64,000 nucleotides of DNA from Avispirillum sp959601495 (GTDB taxonomy: Bacteria; Bacillota; Clostridia; Oscillospirales; CAG-272). The notes beneath the pieces are model-generated. The model had not been told where the DNA came from. It did no database searches and saw only the letters and a list, made by a program, of their open reading frames with translations. Of the stretch, positions 1 to 8,416 are shown one piece after another. The position numbers and the translations under genes were made by a program. The stretch lies in assembly GCA_959601495.1 (NCBI GenBank), contig CAUGPT010000010.1, forward strand, positions 1-64,000, in the 5' to 3' direction. Within the stretch, counting starts at the first letter, position 1. Every line of letters starts with the position of its first letter.

Positions 1-23
1 CAATTCAACAGCGAAACAGTACA

Positions 24-533
24 AAGCAAGCTCGTCTCTTCGAGCTTGCTTTTGCAGTCTGTCTTAGCAGCGTTCTTCACTTATGCAAGTAAAACTTTAA
101 TCGTGTCTATAAATCACGCTAAAGCTAATTCGTCGAATTTCTTAGATTTGGAGCACTCGCTTTGCCTTTCAATCACGAACACAATCAAGATAAGGTGAGA
201 GATTCTCAAGAGAGAGGAAAAGAGTCCGTCTTTTCCTTTCTCTTGAGCCGATTCGGGGATGTGTGAAGGGGCTGCTTACGGAAAAGCAGTCCCTTCACGT
301 CTTTCTTACTTGCGTTTGGCAAGCTGACCATAAAGTTTGAAATGCTTTGATAAAAACTATAAGGCTGCAGTTTGAAAACCTTAGCGGGATATGTTAATAG
401 CAGTTTAAATAAAACGCAAAGCAAGGCTGCCGTGCGGCAGCCTTGCTTGCTATCTATGCTTGATAGTCTTAAACCTATTCAGTTCGGTTTTTTCGGGTTC
501 TTAGGGAACTTTTTCCCAAAAAAGCTCCCTAAG
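24..533 (+). ncRNA. Candidate large structured RNA, copy A
   Basis: This non-coding stretch is repeated at 17692-18142 (copy B) and, inverted, at about 17140-17576 (copy C). Stem-loops seen are 24-51 (11 bp, loop TCTCTT), 205-247 (long purine/pyrimidine arm pair), 261-299 (about 17 bp), 421-446, 450-466 and 500-533. A run of six T at 488-493 is conserved in copy B and may mark a 3' end. In the 261-299 stem the pair CTGCTT/AAGCAG is CTACTT/AAGTAG in copy B, a compensatory change. G-T pairs in this stem fit a rightward RNA better than a leftward one. No protein-like reading frame is conserved between the copies. The RNA class is unknown to me and transcription is inferred. Confidence 0.5.
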
Positions 534-535
534 TG

Positions 536-690
536 GGGTGTGGGGCGAAGCCCCGCATATATAATTCCGCACGGTCGGAGCGCGAGGCGGAGCCTCGCAT
601 ATATTCCTTCCCACATGGTCGGGGTATGGGGCGAAGCCCCATAAAAACCGTTTCCTCTGCGGGGCGCGAAGCCCCGCAGAGATCATCCGT
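536..690. repeat. Array of GC-rich hairpins following copy A
   Basis: Four short hairpins with related sequence stand in a row: 542-554 and 628-640 (both GGGGCGAAGCCCC), 583-597 (CGAGGCGGAGCCTCG) and 655-681 (11-bp stem, loop GCGAA). They are separated by spacers such as ATATATAATTCC and CGGTCGGAG. An equivalent array follows copy B at 18151-18288. The core GCGAAGC is known as an unusually stable single-strand DNA mini-hairpin. The array lies just past the stop codon of the leftward gene ending at 728, so it could act in transcript ending or stability. That role is inference. Confidence 0.75.
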
Positions 691-727
691 GGAGGATAGT
701 CCCCCGCATATCCCGTATGCCGTGTTC

Positions 728-1273
728 TCAGTAATCCTTGTTGTTCTTCAGGTACGTGCGCAGAAACGCAAACGTTTCCTCTTCGCCTTTTTCGGCGAGC
801 ATTCGAAGCAGCATTTCAAGAAAATCCGACGTTTCGCCGTGGATAACGCGAATGCCCTTTGAGTTCATGAAATACGACAGCGGGTCCGTATCCCGATATT
901 CGTCTCCGCGGTATATTTTGCTTGCAGCAACTCTGTCGCAGAACATCTCTGCAACATATTTAAGCGGCATCTTCACAGGCTCAATAAGCCTTGTTTTCGG
1001 GTTGTAGTCCGTCCAGTATTCAAAATGGTGACGGTTGCGGCCCTTGTGATGCAGCCATGCCTCGGAATATCCTTTGTCAAGCCGCTCGCCCACATTGGGA
1101 CTTCTCGTGCCCGTGTAATACCGTGCGCCGGGCACAAACTCCCGCAGAGAGTATTTTGAGAGATCGTGCCTCAGTCCCTGCCAAAGTATGCCTGCCTTTG
1201 CGCAGTGGGCAATGACCTTGTGGCGGTGCTTTGTTATCGTTGCAAAATGCCTTAGGGGATGCGCTTTTTGCAT
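728..1273 (-). CDS. DUF5662 family protein
   Basis: This protein of about 181 residues resembles the DUF5662 family, whose function is not established. Visible traits are a His-rich N-terminus, the segment GLRHDLSKYS and a later HHKGRNRHHFEYW stretch, which together suggest a metal-binding or phosphohydrolase-like fold, although no reaction can be named. I chose the ATG at 1273 because AGAAGGA then stands about 11 bases upstream; an in-frame ATG at 1282 is too close to that site. It follows the AEC transporter gene by 36 bases and is probably the last gene of the leftward operon that starts at 4344. Its stop is followed by the hairpin array at 536-690. Confidence 0.8.
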   Translation of the reverse strand: MQKAHPLRHFATITKHRHKVIAHCAKAGILWQGLRHDLSKYSLREFVPGARYYTGTRSPNVGERLDKGYSEAWLHHKGRNRHHFEYWTDYNPKTRLIEPVKMPLKYVAEMFCDRVAASKIYRGDEYRDTDPLSYFMNSKGIRVIHGETSDFLEMLLRMLAEKGEEETFAFLRTYLKNNKDY

Positions 1274-1309
1274 TTGTATCATATCCTTCTGTTTTGAGTA
1301 TAAAATCGG

Positions 1310-2245
1310 TTACTGTGCTATTTCGAAAAGCAGCGACAGAAACTTGAGCACTGCCGGAATGCTCACAAACGATAATAATGTCGTCATGGCAAATATCTCA
1401 GACGCATAAGCGCTGTTTTTGCCGTAGGTATGGGCAAACATTGTGGCGATCGCGGCGCTTGAGCATGAGGCGCCGATAACGGCTATCCGTATAATATCCC
1501 GGTCAACGCCGAAACGTGCGAGCCAAAAGGTCGCAATACAGCACAGCGCGGGCATGACAATGAGCCGCAGAGCGCTCAGAACGTACAGCCGAACGTTTCG
1601 GAGACATTTCAGAATATCGGTCCCCGCCAGGGTCGCTCCGGCGACAAGCATTGCAAGAGGGGTGTTGATGCTGCCGACGGCGTTGAGCGGAGACGATACT
1701 ATCTCCGGCAGACGTATGCGGCAGAAATAGAATATAAGCCCCAAAAACACCGATATTATTGCCGGCGTGCAGAGCTTTTTCAGCGTTCCGCGGAAGGAGA
1801 GGCGCTCGCCGCTCATAAGCCCAAGTCCGTACGTCCATGCTATTATGTTGAATACGGTTATATACACCGTCAGGTATATAACGCCGCCGTCGCCGCAGAC
1901 ACTCTGCACAAGGGGGATGCCCACAAAGCTGCAGTTGGTGAATATGAGCGACATGCGCTCGATCGCATACTCCGTCCGCCGCTTCGGTACGAAAAGTGCC
2001 GCGGCACCGATACTGACGGCGAAAAGGGCAGCGGACACGGCAAGCATCACTGCGAGATTTTTCGAAATGTCGGCGGAATAGTCCCGTTGGTACGACATGA
2101 AGATCAGCACGGGATTTACAAGCCACAGGCAAAGCTTTGAAAGCTTTTTGCAGCCGTCCGCGTCGATAAGCTTGGTCTTGCCGCAGATAAATCCCACCGC
2201 GATCATTATGAATATTTCAATAATTTGCAGCTGCGCGGCGCTCAT
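1310..2245 (-). CDS. AEC family transporter (auxin efflux carrier type)
   Basis: This integral membrane protein of 311 residues has about ten hydrophobic segments in the two-block arrangement of the AEC (auxin efflux carrier) family of secondary carriers. Bacterial members export or exchange small organic acids such as malate, but the substrate here cannot be read from the sequence. The N-terminal segment IAVGFICGKTKLID and the motif NCSFVGIPL are family-like. Its ATG overlaps the stop of the upstream DUF6259-type gene in an ATGA arrangement, so translation is probably coupled. The pairing suggests it may move a product of that enzyme, which is inference. Confidence 0.88.
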   Translation of the reverse strand: MSAAQLQIIEIFIMIAVGFICGKTKLIDADGCKKLSKLCLWLVNPVLIFMSYQRDYSADISKNLAVMLAVSAALFAVSIGAAALFVPKRRTEYAIERMSLIFTNCSFVGIPLVQSVCGDGGVIYLTVYITVFNIIAWTYGLGLMSGERLSFRGTLKKLCTPAIISVFLGLIFYFCRIRLPEIVSSPLNAVGSINTPLAMLVAGATLAGTDILKCLRNVRLYVLSALRLIVMPALCCIATFWLARFGVDRDIIRIAVIGASCSSAAIATMFAHTYGKNSAYASEIFAMTTLLSFVSIPAVLKFLSLLFEIAQ

Positions 2246-4344
2246 TTTGCCTTTATCTCTATCATGTAAAGGCGGCTCTTTTCACCGGAGACGGTGATCT
2301 CGCCGCGCGCGCCCATCTCTCCGGATGCCACAAGCTTTGCGTCCTCATCCGTAATTGTCCATGTATGGGAATCGGCATCCGTAAAATACGAAAGGTCGAA
2401 CGGAATCGCTGCGTCGGTGTCGTTGTACTTGTATACCACCATGAGAAAGCTCTTTTTCTCACGGTCGAAATACCCGCTGACGCGGCAGGGGATATCTCCG
2501 TCAACGGCGGTATCGGAGATAGTAAGTCCGTCGGCAAAATACGAAAGATACTGCTGTCTCAGCGCGGCGCAGGTCTTGACCGCCGCAGAAAACTCGGGAT
2601 ACTCCGAAATGAGCGCGCTGCCGTTGTAGGTCTCCGGCTTTGAGGGGTACACGTTCATCATCAGATTGTCCATGAATATATACTTTACATATTCGGGAGT
2701 GGAGTCTACGTTCATATTTGGGCGCAGAGTCTCTACCATATACATATAGGGGCGGTAGTCGCCTCTGCCCGGCCAGTACAGCCAGTTCCATGTAAAGTCT
2801 GTGTTGTCGATGTCGGATTCGTAATAAAGCGTGCATTCCGATGAGAACACCGCGCCGGGATAAAGCTTTTCCGTCTCCATACGGTATTCGTTTATAATAT
2901 CGTGCAGCACGTCGTTTTGATCGTCGCCGAGAACGTACTGATCCCAGCATATATCGGGGCAGCCAAGCTCGTCGCGGATAAAGCGCATGCCGTCGAGAAT
3001 ATCCTTCTGCCAGCGCTTGTCGCTGTGATCGTGCAGCTGATAGCAGCTCCATTTTTTGCAGTACGGCGCCGCAAACATGGGGGTTGAGCGGGGAGTTTCC
3101 GCCCAGGAGCCGCTGCGATCCTCAATGCCGTAGTTCTTCGCGGTCTGATCCCATGCGGAGACCCACGAAACAAGAGGCGTTACTGTAATGCCCATTTCGT
3201 GCAGCTTGTCGATATTCTTTTTGCAGTTTTCAAAACCGCCCCACTGCTCGTGGAAGCAGTCTTTGCCGAAGGGCAGCACATAGTCGTAAAGGCTCCACGC
3301 GTTGAGGTCGTATATGCCGTGCTCCTTCATATCCTCGGCGACCTTCGGCAGATCGTCGTAGTTCCAGCTGTAATCCGTGGGATCGTTGAGATAGCCGTTG
3401 CACATGAATATGGTGCGGAAGCCCAGCATTTCTCTTGCGCGGCGGGGTACGGGCAGCACTCTGTGCTGATTTTCCTTAATATACGCTTTATACGCCCACG
3501 CGCCGTGTATCCAGTTGCCGCTGTGCGCCGTCATAACGTACTCGCCGGAGTCGTACTCCTCGCCGGGGGCGGTGTTGGGATAGTGTACCGACGCAAGGCG
3601 GACCTTGCCGCTCAAATTGTCGCGCTTTACCCACAGAACCTCGCTGTAGCCCATCATATCCGCGGTCTGCTTGGGCTGACGGTCGGGACCCCAGCCCCAG
3701 TGACGGCGGTACATGGAAAAGCCGCCCTTGCGGGAGCCCATGTCGTACCAGCGTCCTACAAGGGGATCCTGCTGAAAGCCGCCGGCACGGTAAAACCTGC
3801 CGGCGTTTGCCTCGGTCCACGCGAAGAATGTCTCGCGGGACTGCGGAGTGCTGCGCAGCTCCGTAAAGGGATTGCAGCTGCCCGCCATCATGGTAAGCTT
3901 TGCGTGATCCTCGTCCATTGTGGGCACAATGCCGGATATATTGGGGAAAAGCACCTGCTCAACCGCGGTGCCGGAGTTGTTCTTTATCTTCAGCCGCATC
4001 GCGACGGACTCTCCGTCGTCCATAGCGCGCAGGGTGACAACGGCGCAAATTCTGCCCGAAAACTCGTCAACGCCGGACGGGTCAAGCGTGCAGGGCACGT
4101 TTTCGTATGTCAATGTGAGAGTTTTTCCGTCAAAATCAAATGCCGGCGGGCATTTCATAAACTTTCCGCAGGGGTCGGCACGCTGAATGTCATATTCGTT
4201 GTGAACGGGCCATGCTGCGTCAAAAAGCCCGCCGCCGCCGCATACCATGGGGGAGGTGCCCGGGTACTCAAGGCTTTTCAGCGCTCCGGTGTCCTTATCA
4301 AGAACAAAAACGGTTTTGTTCAGAGTGTAGCTTACAGTGTTCAT
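2242..4344 (-). CDS. DUF6259-type putative glycoside hydrolase
   Basis: The product has 700 residues. It resembles proteins annotated with DUF6259: an N-terminal beta-sandwich (about residues 1-290), a TIM-barrel-like central part with segments such as GFRTIFMCNGYLNDP and ICWDQYVLGDD, and a small C-terminal beta domain. Barrel proteins of this kind are glycosidase relatives, but the catalytic residues have not been assigned here. There is no signal peptide, so it should act in the cytoplasm on imported sugars. The start at 4344 is supported by AAAGGAAGC just upstream; an in-frame codon at 4371 lacks a ribosome site. A promoter lies at 4393-4421. Downstream it overlaps the AEC transporter. Confidence 0.75.
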   Translation of the reverse strand: MNTVSYTLNKTVFVLDKDTGALKSLEYPGTSPMVCGGGGLFDAAWPVHNEYDIQRADPCGKFMKCPPAFDFDGKTLTLTYENVPCTLDPSGVDEFSGRICAVVTLRAMDDGESVAMRLKIKNNSGTAVEQVLFPNISGIVPTMDEDHAKLTMMAGSCNPFTELRSTPQSRETFFAWTEANAGRFYRAGGFQQDPLVGRWYDMGSRKGGFSMYRRHWGWGPDRQPKQTADMMGYSEVLWVKRDNLSGKVRLASVHYPNTAPGEEYDSGEYVMTAHSGNWIHGAWAYKAYIKENQHRVLPVPRRAREMLGFRTIFMCNGYLNDPTDYSWNYDDLPKVAEDMKEHGIYDLNAWSLYDYVLPFGKDCFHEQWGGFENCKKNIDKLHEMGITVTPLVSWVSAWDQTAKNYGIEDRSGSWAETPRSTPMFAAPYCKKWSCYQLHDHSDKRWQKDILDGMRFIRDELGCPDICWDQYVLGDDQNDVLHDIINEYRMETEKLYPGAVFSSECTLYYESDIDNTDFTWNWLYWPGRGDYRPYMYMVETLRPNMNVDSTPEYVKYIFMDNLMMNVYPSKPETYNGSALISEYPEFSAAVKTCAALRQQYLSYFADGLTISDTAVDGDIPCRVSGYFDREKKSFLMVVYKYNDTDAAIPFDLSYFTDADSHTWTITDEDAKLVASGEMGARGEITVSGEKSRLYMIEIKAK

Positions 4345-4392
4345 ACACGCTTCCTTTCGGCAAAGAGCCACAATAAAAATACTACTTATGAT

Positions 4393-4421
4393 ACTTTATC
4401 AAAATTCGGACGTTATATCAA
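4393..4421 (-). promoter_or_regulatory. Sigma-A-type promoter for the DUF6259 operon
   Basis: On the minus strand TTGATA and TAAAGT are separated by 17 bases, about 50 bases before the start codon at 4344. The -10 overlaps a small inverted repeat, TGATA-AAG-TATCA, that could be an operator. Confidence 0.6.
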
Positions 4422-4469
4422 GGGGTAGAGAGCAATTAAAGCCGTAAGTCGGCAAATTTTTTCTTTCAC

Positions 4470-4499
4470 TTTACAAAATGCCCGCCTGTGTGCTACAAT
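4470..4499 (+). promoter_or_regulatory. Promoter for recG
   Basis: TTTACA and TACAAT stand 18 bases apart, ending 38 bases before the recG start. The spacer carries ACAAAATGCCCGCCTGTGTG, similar to the spacer of the pcrA promoter at 24635-24663. Confidence 0.6.
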
Positions 4500-4537
4500 A
4501 ATTATAACTTATGCAGAAAAATCGGGAGGTGCGGCAA

Positions 4538-6685
4538 ATGTCCGGCATAAGACTTACGTCTCCGGTAACGGAGCTTCGCGGTATAGGCCCCGCAAAGGCG
4601 GCAGCGCTGCAAAAGCTGGGCGCCGCGAAGGTCGGCGACCTTCTTCGCGTTTTCCCCAGAGCATATCAGAACCGCGGCGACGTGAAAACACTTGCCGAAG
4701 TGGGCGAAATTTGCCGCTCGTCCCCCGGGACGGGTCTGCCCGTCTCTCTGGAGCTTACGGTCGCAAGCGAAGCGCGGCTTGCAAACATCCGCCGCGGCAT
4801 GAGTATTCTGCGCTTCAAGGCGTTTGACGACACGGGCGTCGCGGAGATAACGTACTTTAACCAGCCGTTTATGAAAAACGTTTTTCACACGGGCGGCGTA
4901 TTCCGCTTCTGGGGAAAGGCGGAGCTGCGCGGCGGAAAGATAACGCTTACGAATCCCCTGCAGGAGGCGGCGGGCGAGGGCAAAAAGCTTTTGCCTATCG
5001 TGCCCGTTTACCCGCTCGCATCGGGGCTGAAGCAGAAAATGATGCAGCAGCTTGTGGGCGAGGCGCTTGCGGCGGCACGGACAGAGCTTTGCGATCACAT
5101 CCCGCCGGATGTGCTTAAAAAGAACAACCTGTGTTCTATCGGCTACGCTCTTGAGAATATACATTTTCCCGCCGACACCGAGGCGCTTGCGGCGGCGGGA
5201 CGCCGGCTTGCGTTTGACGAGATATTCACGGTCAGCGCGGCGATGTGCCTCTCAAAAAAGCGCGAAAAGTCACGCAGCGCGCCTGTGATAAAAGCGGATA
5301 TTTTCCCGCTTATTTCCCGTATGCCGTATGAGCTGACGGGGGCGCAGAAACGCTCCGTCGGCGAGATATTGAACGATATGGCAAAAAATGAGCCCATGTG
5401 CCGCATTCTGTGCGGCGACGTGGGCAGCGGAAAGACCGCTGTTGCGGCGGCTGCGGCGTATGCGGCGGCATCGGCGGGATATCAGTGCGCAATAATGGCG
5501 CCCACGGAGATACTGGCAAAGCAGCACTATGCCGATCTCGCCCCGCTGTTTTCGTCTCTCGGCATTGAAAGCGCACTGCTGTGCGGCTCTCTCGGCGCCG
5601 CGGAAAAACGCAGGGTGCAGCAGTCGCTTTGCGGCGAGGATGCGCCGCGTCTTGTTATAGGTACTCACGCCCTGCTGAGCGAAAATGTGGAATTTTACCG
5701 TCTCGGGCTTGTTATTACGGACGAGCAGCATCGGTTCGGCGTCAATCAGCGTGCGGAGCTTCGGCGCAAGTCCCACGGGGCGCACACTCTTGTTATGAGC
5801 GCGACGCCCATACCGCGCACGCTGTCGCTTGTCATATACGGTGACATCGACGTTTCACGTCTTGACGAAATGCCTCCCGGCAGGCAAAAGGTATCCACCT
5901 TCAGAGTGGACGAAAGCTACCGCGAAAGGCTGCTCGGCTTTATTGACAAGCAGGCATCCGAGGGGCACAGAACGTATGTGGTATGCCCGTCCATTGAGGA
6001 AAAAGAGGAGCAGAGCGATGACGCCGAGGAAATGTTCAACTTGAGCCTTGCTCCCACAGAAGAAAAAGAGCCGCCCATGAAGGCGGCGGTGAGCTATGCC
6101 GCACAGCTTCGGGAGAGGCTGCGCGTTGCAAAGGTCGGCTTTATACACGGTAAAATGAAGACCGCCGAAAAGGATGCTGCCATGGCAGCGTTCGTATCGG
6201 GCGAGACGGATGTTCTCGTTTCAACAACTGTCATTGAGGTCGGCGTCAATGTGCCCGAGGCAACGCTCATGGTCATTGAAAATGCCGAGCGTTTCGGGCT
6301 TTCCCAGCTGCATCAGCTGCGCGGGCGCGTAGGACGCGGCAGGGATAAGTCATGGTGCATACTTGTATCGGATACAAAAAACGAAACCTCCGCGCGCCGT
6401 CTTGAGGTCATGTGCAGCGAAAGCGACGGCTTTAAGGTAGCGGAGGAGGATCTGAAACTCAGAGGTCCGGGAGACTTTTTCTCAAACGGCGGCGAGTTCC
6501 GTCAGCACGGCAGCGCGGATATGCGGTTTGCCGCGTCTCTCACCGATCCCGGGCTTATCGGCGACGCAGTGGACGCTGCGAAAGCGCTGACTGCGGCGGA
6601 TCCGCAGCTGTCAAGCGCGGAAAACGCCGCTCTTTCGGCGATAGTCGGCGATCTGCTCGCCTCGTCCGAGGATACCGTGAGCTGA
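4538..6685 (+). CDS. recG: ATP-dependent DNA helicase RecG
   Basis: RecG remodels stalled replication forks and branched recombination intermediates. The 715-residue product shows the expected order: an N-terminal wedge/OB-fold domain with the helix-hairpin-helix-like segment LRGIGPAKAAALQKLG, then a superfamily 2 helicase core. Walker A reads GDVGSGKT near residue 293, the DEAH-type box is DEQH near residue 395, motif III is SATPIPRT, and the C-terminal half contains GRVGRGRDKSWC. Length is normal for the family. The ATG at 4538 was chosen because GGGAGGTG lies six bases upstream; an ATG at 4511 has no such site. It is a single gene, convergent with rluA. Confidence 0.97.
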   Translation: MSGIRLTSPVTELRGIGPAKAAALQKLGAAKVGDLLRVFPRAYQNRGDVKTLAEVGEICRSSPGTGLPVSLELTVASEARLANIRRGMSILRFKAFDDTGVAEITYFNQPFMKNVFHTGGVFRFWGKAELRGGKITLTNPLQEAAGEGKKLLPIVPVYPLASGLKQKMMQQLVGEALAAARTELCDHIPPDVLKKNNLCSIGYALENIHFPADTEALAAAGRRLAFDEIFTVSAAMCLSKKREKSRSAPVIKADIFPLISRMPYELTGAQKRSVGEILNDMAKNEPMCRILCGDVGSGKTAVAAAAAYAAASAGYQCAIMAPTEILAKQHYADLAPLFSSLGIESALLCGSLGAAEKRRVQQSLCGEDAPRLVIGTHALLSENVEFYRLGLVITDEQHRFGVNQRAELRRKSHGAHTLVMSATPIPRTLSLVIYGDIDVSRLDEMPPGRQKVSTFRVDESYRERLLGFIDKQASEGHRTYVVCPSIEEKEEQSDDAEEMFNLSLAPTEEKEPPMKAAVSYAAQLRERLRVAKVGFIHGKMKTAEKDAAMAAFVSGETDVLVSTTVIEVGVNVPEATLMVIENAERFGLSQLHQLRGRVGRGRDKSWCILVSDTKNETSARRLEVMCSESDGFKVAEEDLKLRGPGDFFSNGGEFRQHGSADMRFAASLTDPGLIGDAVDAAKALTAADPQLSSAENAALSAIVGDLLASSEDTVS

Positions 6686-6740
6686 ACGCCGGCAGGGATA
6701 ACGGTCCTTATAGGGCTCCACTGCGCGTATATGCATACCC

Positions 6741-6766
6741 TCTGCGGCGGCCTTCACCGCCGCAGA
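6741..6766. terminator. Hairpin between convergent recG and rluA
   Basis: A 10-bp perfect stem, TCTGCGGCGG with CCGCCGCAGA, straddles the rluA stop codon and lies 55 bases past the recG stop. It could end or separate the converging transcripts. No T-run follows on either strand, so the terminator call is weak. Confidence 0.35.
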
Positions 6767-7755
6767 ATCTCAAGCGCGCGCTCAAAATTCTCCGGCAGCG
6801 GACAGCTGAGCGTTACCGGTTGCTTTGTCTTCGGGTGGATAAACGTGATCCTGCCCGCGTGCAGGCACTGCCCGCGCAAAAGATCGGGATGGCGTTTTTC
6901 AAACTGCGTCGGATGGCTGTATACGGGGTCTCCGAGTATGGGATGACCTATGTGCGCCATATGGACGCGTATTTGGTGCGTTCTGCCCGTTTCAAGCTGC
7001 ATCTCGGCGTAAGTAAAGCCGGACAGCTCTTTCAAAGTGCGGTAGTGGGTGACGGCGCGTCTGCCGCCGTCAGAGACGACCGCCATTTTTTTGCGGTCCG
7101 TTTTGTGGCGGGCGATCGCCGCATCGACCGAGCCTCTTTCCGCAAGCCGTCCGAGCACGATGGCATAGTATACTCTCGACAGGGTGTGGTCCGCCAGCTG
7201 CGACGCCAAAAACATATGCGCTTCGTTATTTTTTGCCGCGATTATAAGTCCGCTCGTATCCTTGTCGATGCGGTGGACTATGCCCGGGCGTCTTACGCCG
7301 TTAATATCGGAAAGGCTGTCGCGGCAATGCCACAAAAGCGCCGAAACAAGTGTGCCGTTTGCGTGTCCCGGGGCGGGATGCACTACCATGCCCTGCGGCT
7401 TATTCACGACGATCACATCGTCGTCCTCGTAAACTATATCAAGGGGAATATCCTCGGGCTCCGCGCTGCAGGGCTCGGGCTCGGGCAGGCAGACGGTGAA
7501 AACATCGCCTGCCTCTGTTTTCATGTTCTTTTTTACCGTGCGCGCCGCGCCGCTTTTGCCGCAAACGGTGACGGCGCCTTTTTCCGCAAGAGAAGCGGCG
7601 GCGCTGCGGCTTATGCCTGCGGCAGCAGAAATGAAAACATCGGCGCGCAAGCCGATGTCCTCATCGGATACGGTAAAGCTTGGCACGCCGCGCGGTGCGC
7701 TCTCGCCGTCCGTATCGAAATCAAAATTATCATTACCGAATTCAAACTCAGTCAT
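6754..7755 (-). CDS. RluA family pseudouridine synthase
   Basis: This enzyme of 333 residues isomerises specific uridines in 23S rRNA (or tRNA) to pseudouridine. An N-terminal S4 RNA-binding domain (about residues 28-90, SRSAAASLAEKGAVTV) precedes the catalytic domain with the signature GIVHRIDKDTSGLIIAAKN, which contains the catalytic Asp, and the segment GRTHQIRVHMAHIGHPILGD. The start at 7755 has GGCGGAGACGG just upstream and overlaps the lspA stop by eight bases, so it is the last gene of the division operon. The lspA-rluD-type pairing is common in Bacillota (ylyB). Which uridine is modified cannot be told. Confidence 0.95.
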   Translation of the reverse strand: MTEFEFGNDNFDFDTDGESAPRGVPSFTVSDEDIGLRADVFISAAAGISRSAAASLAEKGAVTVCGKSGAARTVKKNMKTEAGDVFTVCLPEPEPCSAEPEDIPLDIVYEDDDVIVVNKPQGMVVHPAPGHANGTLVSALLWHCRDSLSDINGVRRPGIVHRIDKDTSGLIIAAKNNEAHMFLASQLADHTLSRVYYAIVLGRLAERGSVDAAIARHKTDRKKMAVVSDGGRRAVTHYRTLKELSGFTYAEMQLETGRTHQIRVHMAHIGHPILGDPVYSHPTQFEKRHPDLLRGQCLHAGRITFIHPKTKQPVTLSCPLPENFERALEILRR

Positions 7756-8398
7756 TGCCGTCTCCGCCGTTTTTGCCGTCGGTTTCATCGGTCTTGCCGT
7801 CTCCGTCGGACGATGTGTCTTTGTCCGCGCGGCAGCACGGGCAGCCGCCCTTGTCGGGGGACGCGGCTTCGGTATTCTCACAGCCGGGCTCTGCGCCGTC
7901 GGTTTTTGTGTCTGCCGAAGCGCCTGCCGGCAGCTTTTTCTTTTTGGAGTCCTTAGGCAGCTCGACAAACAGCATGTAGCACACAAGAACGGCACAGCCT
8001 ACGGTCACAAATGCGTCCGCAATGTTGAAAACGTAGAAATTTACAAAATCAAAATCTATAAAGTCGATGACCGTTTTTCTGAAAACGCGGTCTATCATGT
8101 TTCCGATGCCGCCGCCCGCGATAAACGCAAGGCTCGTGCGCACCCAGGGGCTCTTGGGCTTTTCTTTCGCAATGTAAAAATATATTGCGGCGATGGCGAG
8201 CACCGAGATCACCATAAACACCCAACGGTGGTTCTGAAGTATGCCGAAAGCGGCGCCGTCGTTGTTTATATACGTCAGGTGAAACACGCCTTTTATGCAG
8301 GGCACGATCTCGCCGAGATCGATAAATTTAAGCACAAGCAGCTTTGAGATTTGGTCGAGCGCAACTACGGCGAGAGATATCAGTATGCAGTATATCAT
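7748..8398 (-). CDS. lspA: Lipoprotein signal peptidase LspA with acidic C-terminal tail
   Basis: LspA removes the signal peptide of prolipoproteins after lipid attachment to the conserved Cys. The first 150 or so residues hold four membrane segments and the two catalytic Asp regions: YINNDGAAFGI and GGIGNMIDRVFRKTVIDFIDF. After the last membrane segment comes a run of lysines and then a tail of about 60 residues rich in Asp, Gly, Ser and Thr with three Cys (GGCPCC). LspA is normally near 160 residues; this one has 216. The ATG at 8398 follows GAAAGGA at proper distance. The tail is predicted cytoplasmic and its role is unknown. Confidence 0.95.
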   Translation of the reverse strand: MIYCILISLAVVALDQISKLLVLKFIDLGEIVPCIKGVFHLTYINNDGAAFGILQNHRWVFMVISVLAIAAIYFYIAKEKPKSPWVRTSLAFIAGGGIGNMIDRVFRKTVIDFIDFDFVNFYVFNIADAFVTVGCAVLVCYMLFVELPKDSKKKKLPAGASADTKTDGAEPGCENTEAASPDKGGCPCCRADKDTSSDGDGKTDETDGKNGGDGND

Positions 8399-8416
8399 AG
8401 CATGTCCTTTCAGCAC

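Noticed and set aside
536..690. GC-rich hairpin arrays as a CRISPR array
   Set aside because: Repeat units are short, self-complementary and unevenly spaced, spacers are not unique fixed-length sequences, and no cas genes are near.
372..862. Short open frames across the hairpin array and copy A
   Set aside because: They read through hairpins, differ between copies and lack ribosome sites.
3199..4428. Long open frame on the plus strand opposite the DUF6259-type gene
   Set aside because: It mirrors the codons of the real gene, has no ribosome site and resembles no protein family.
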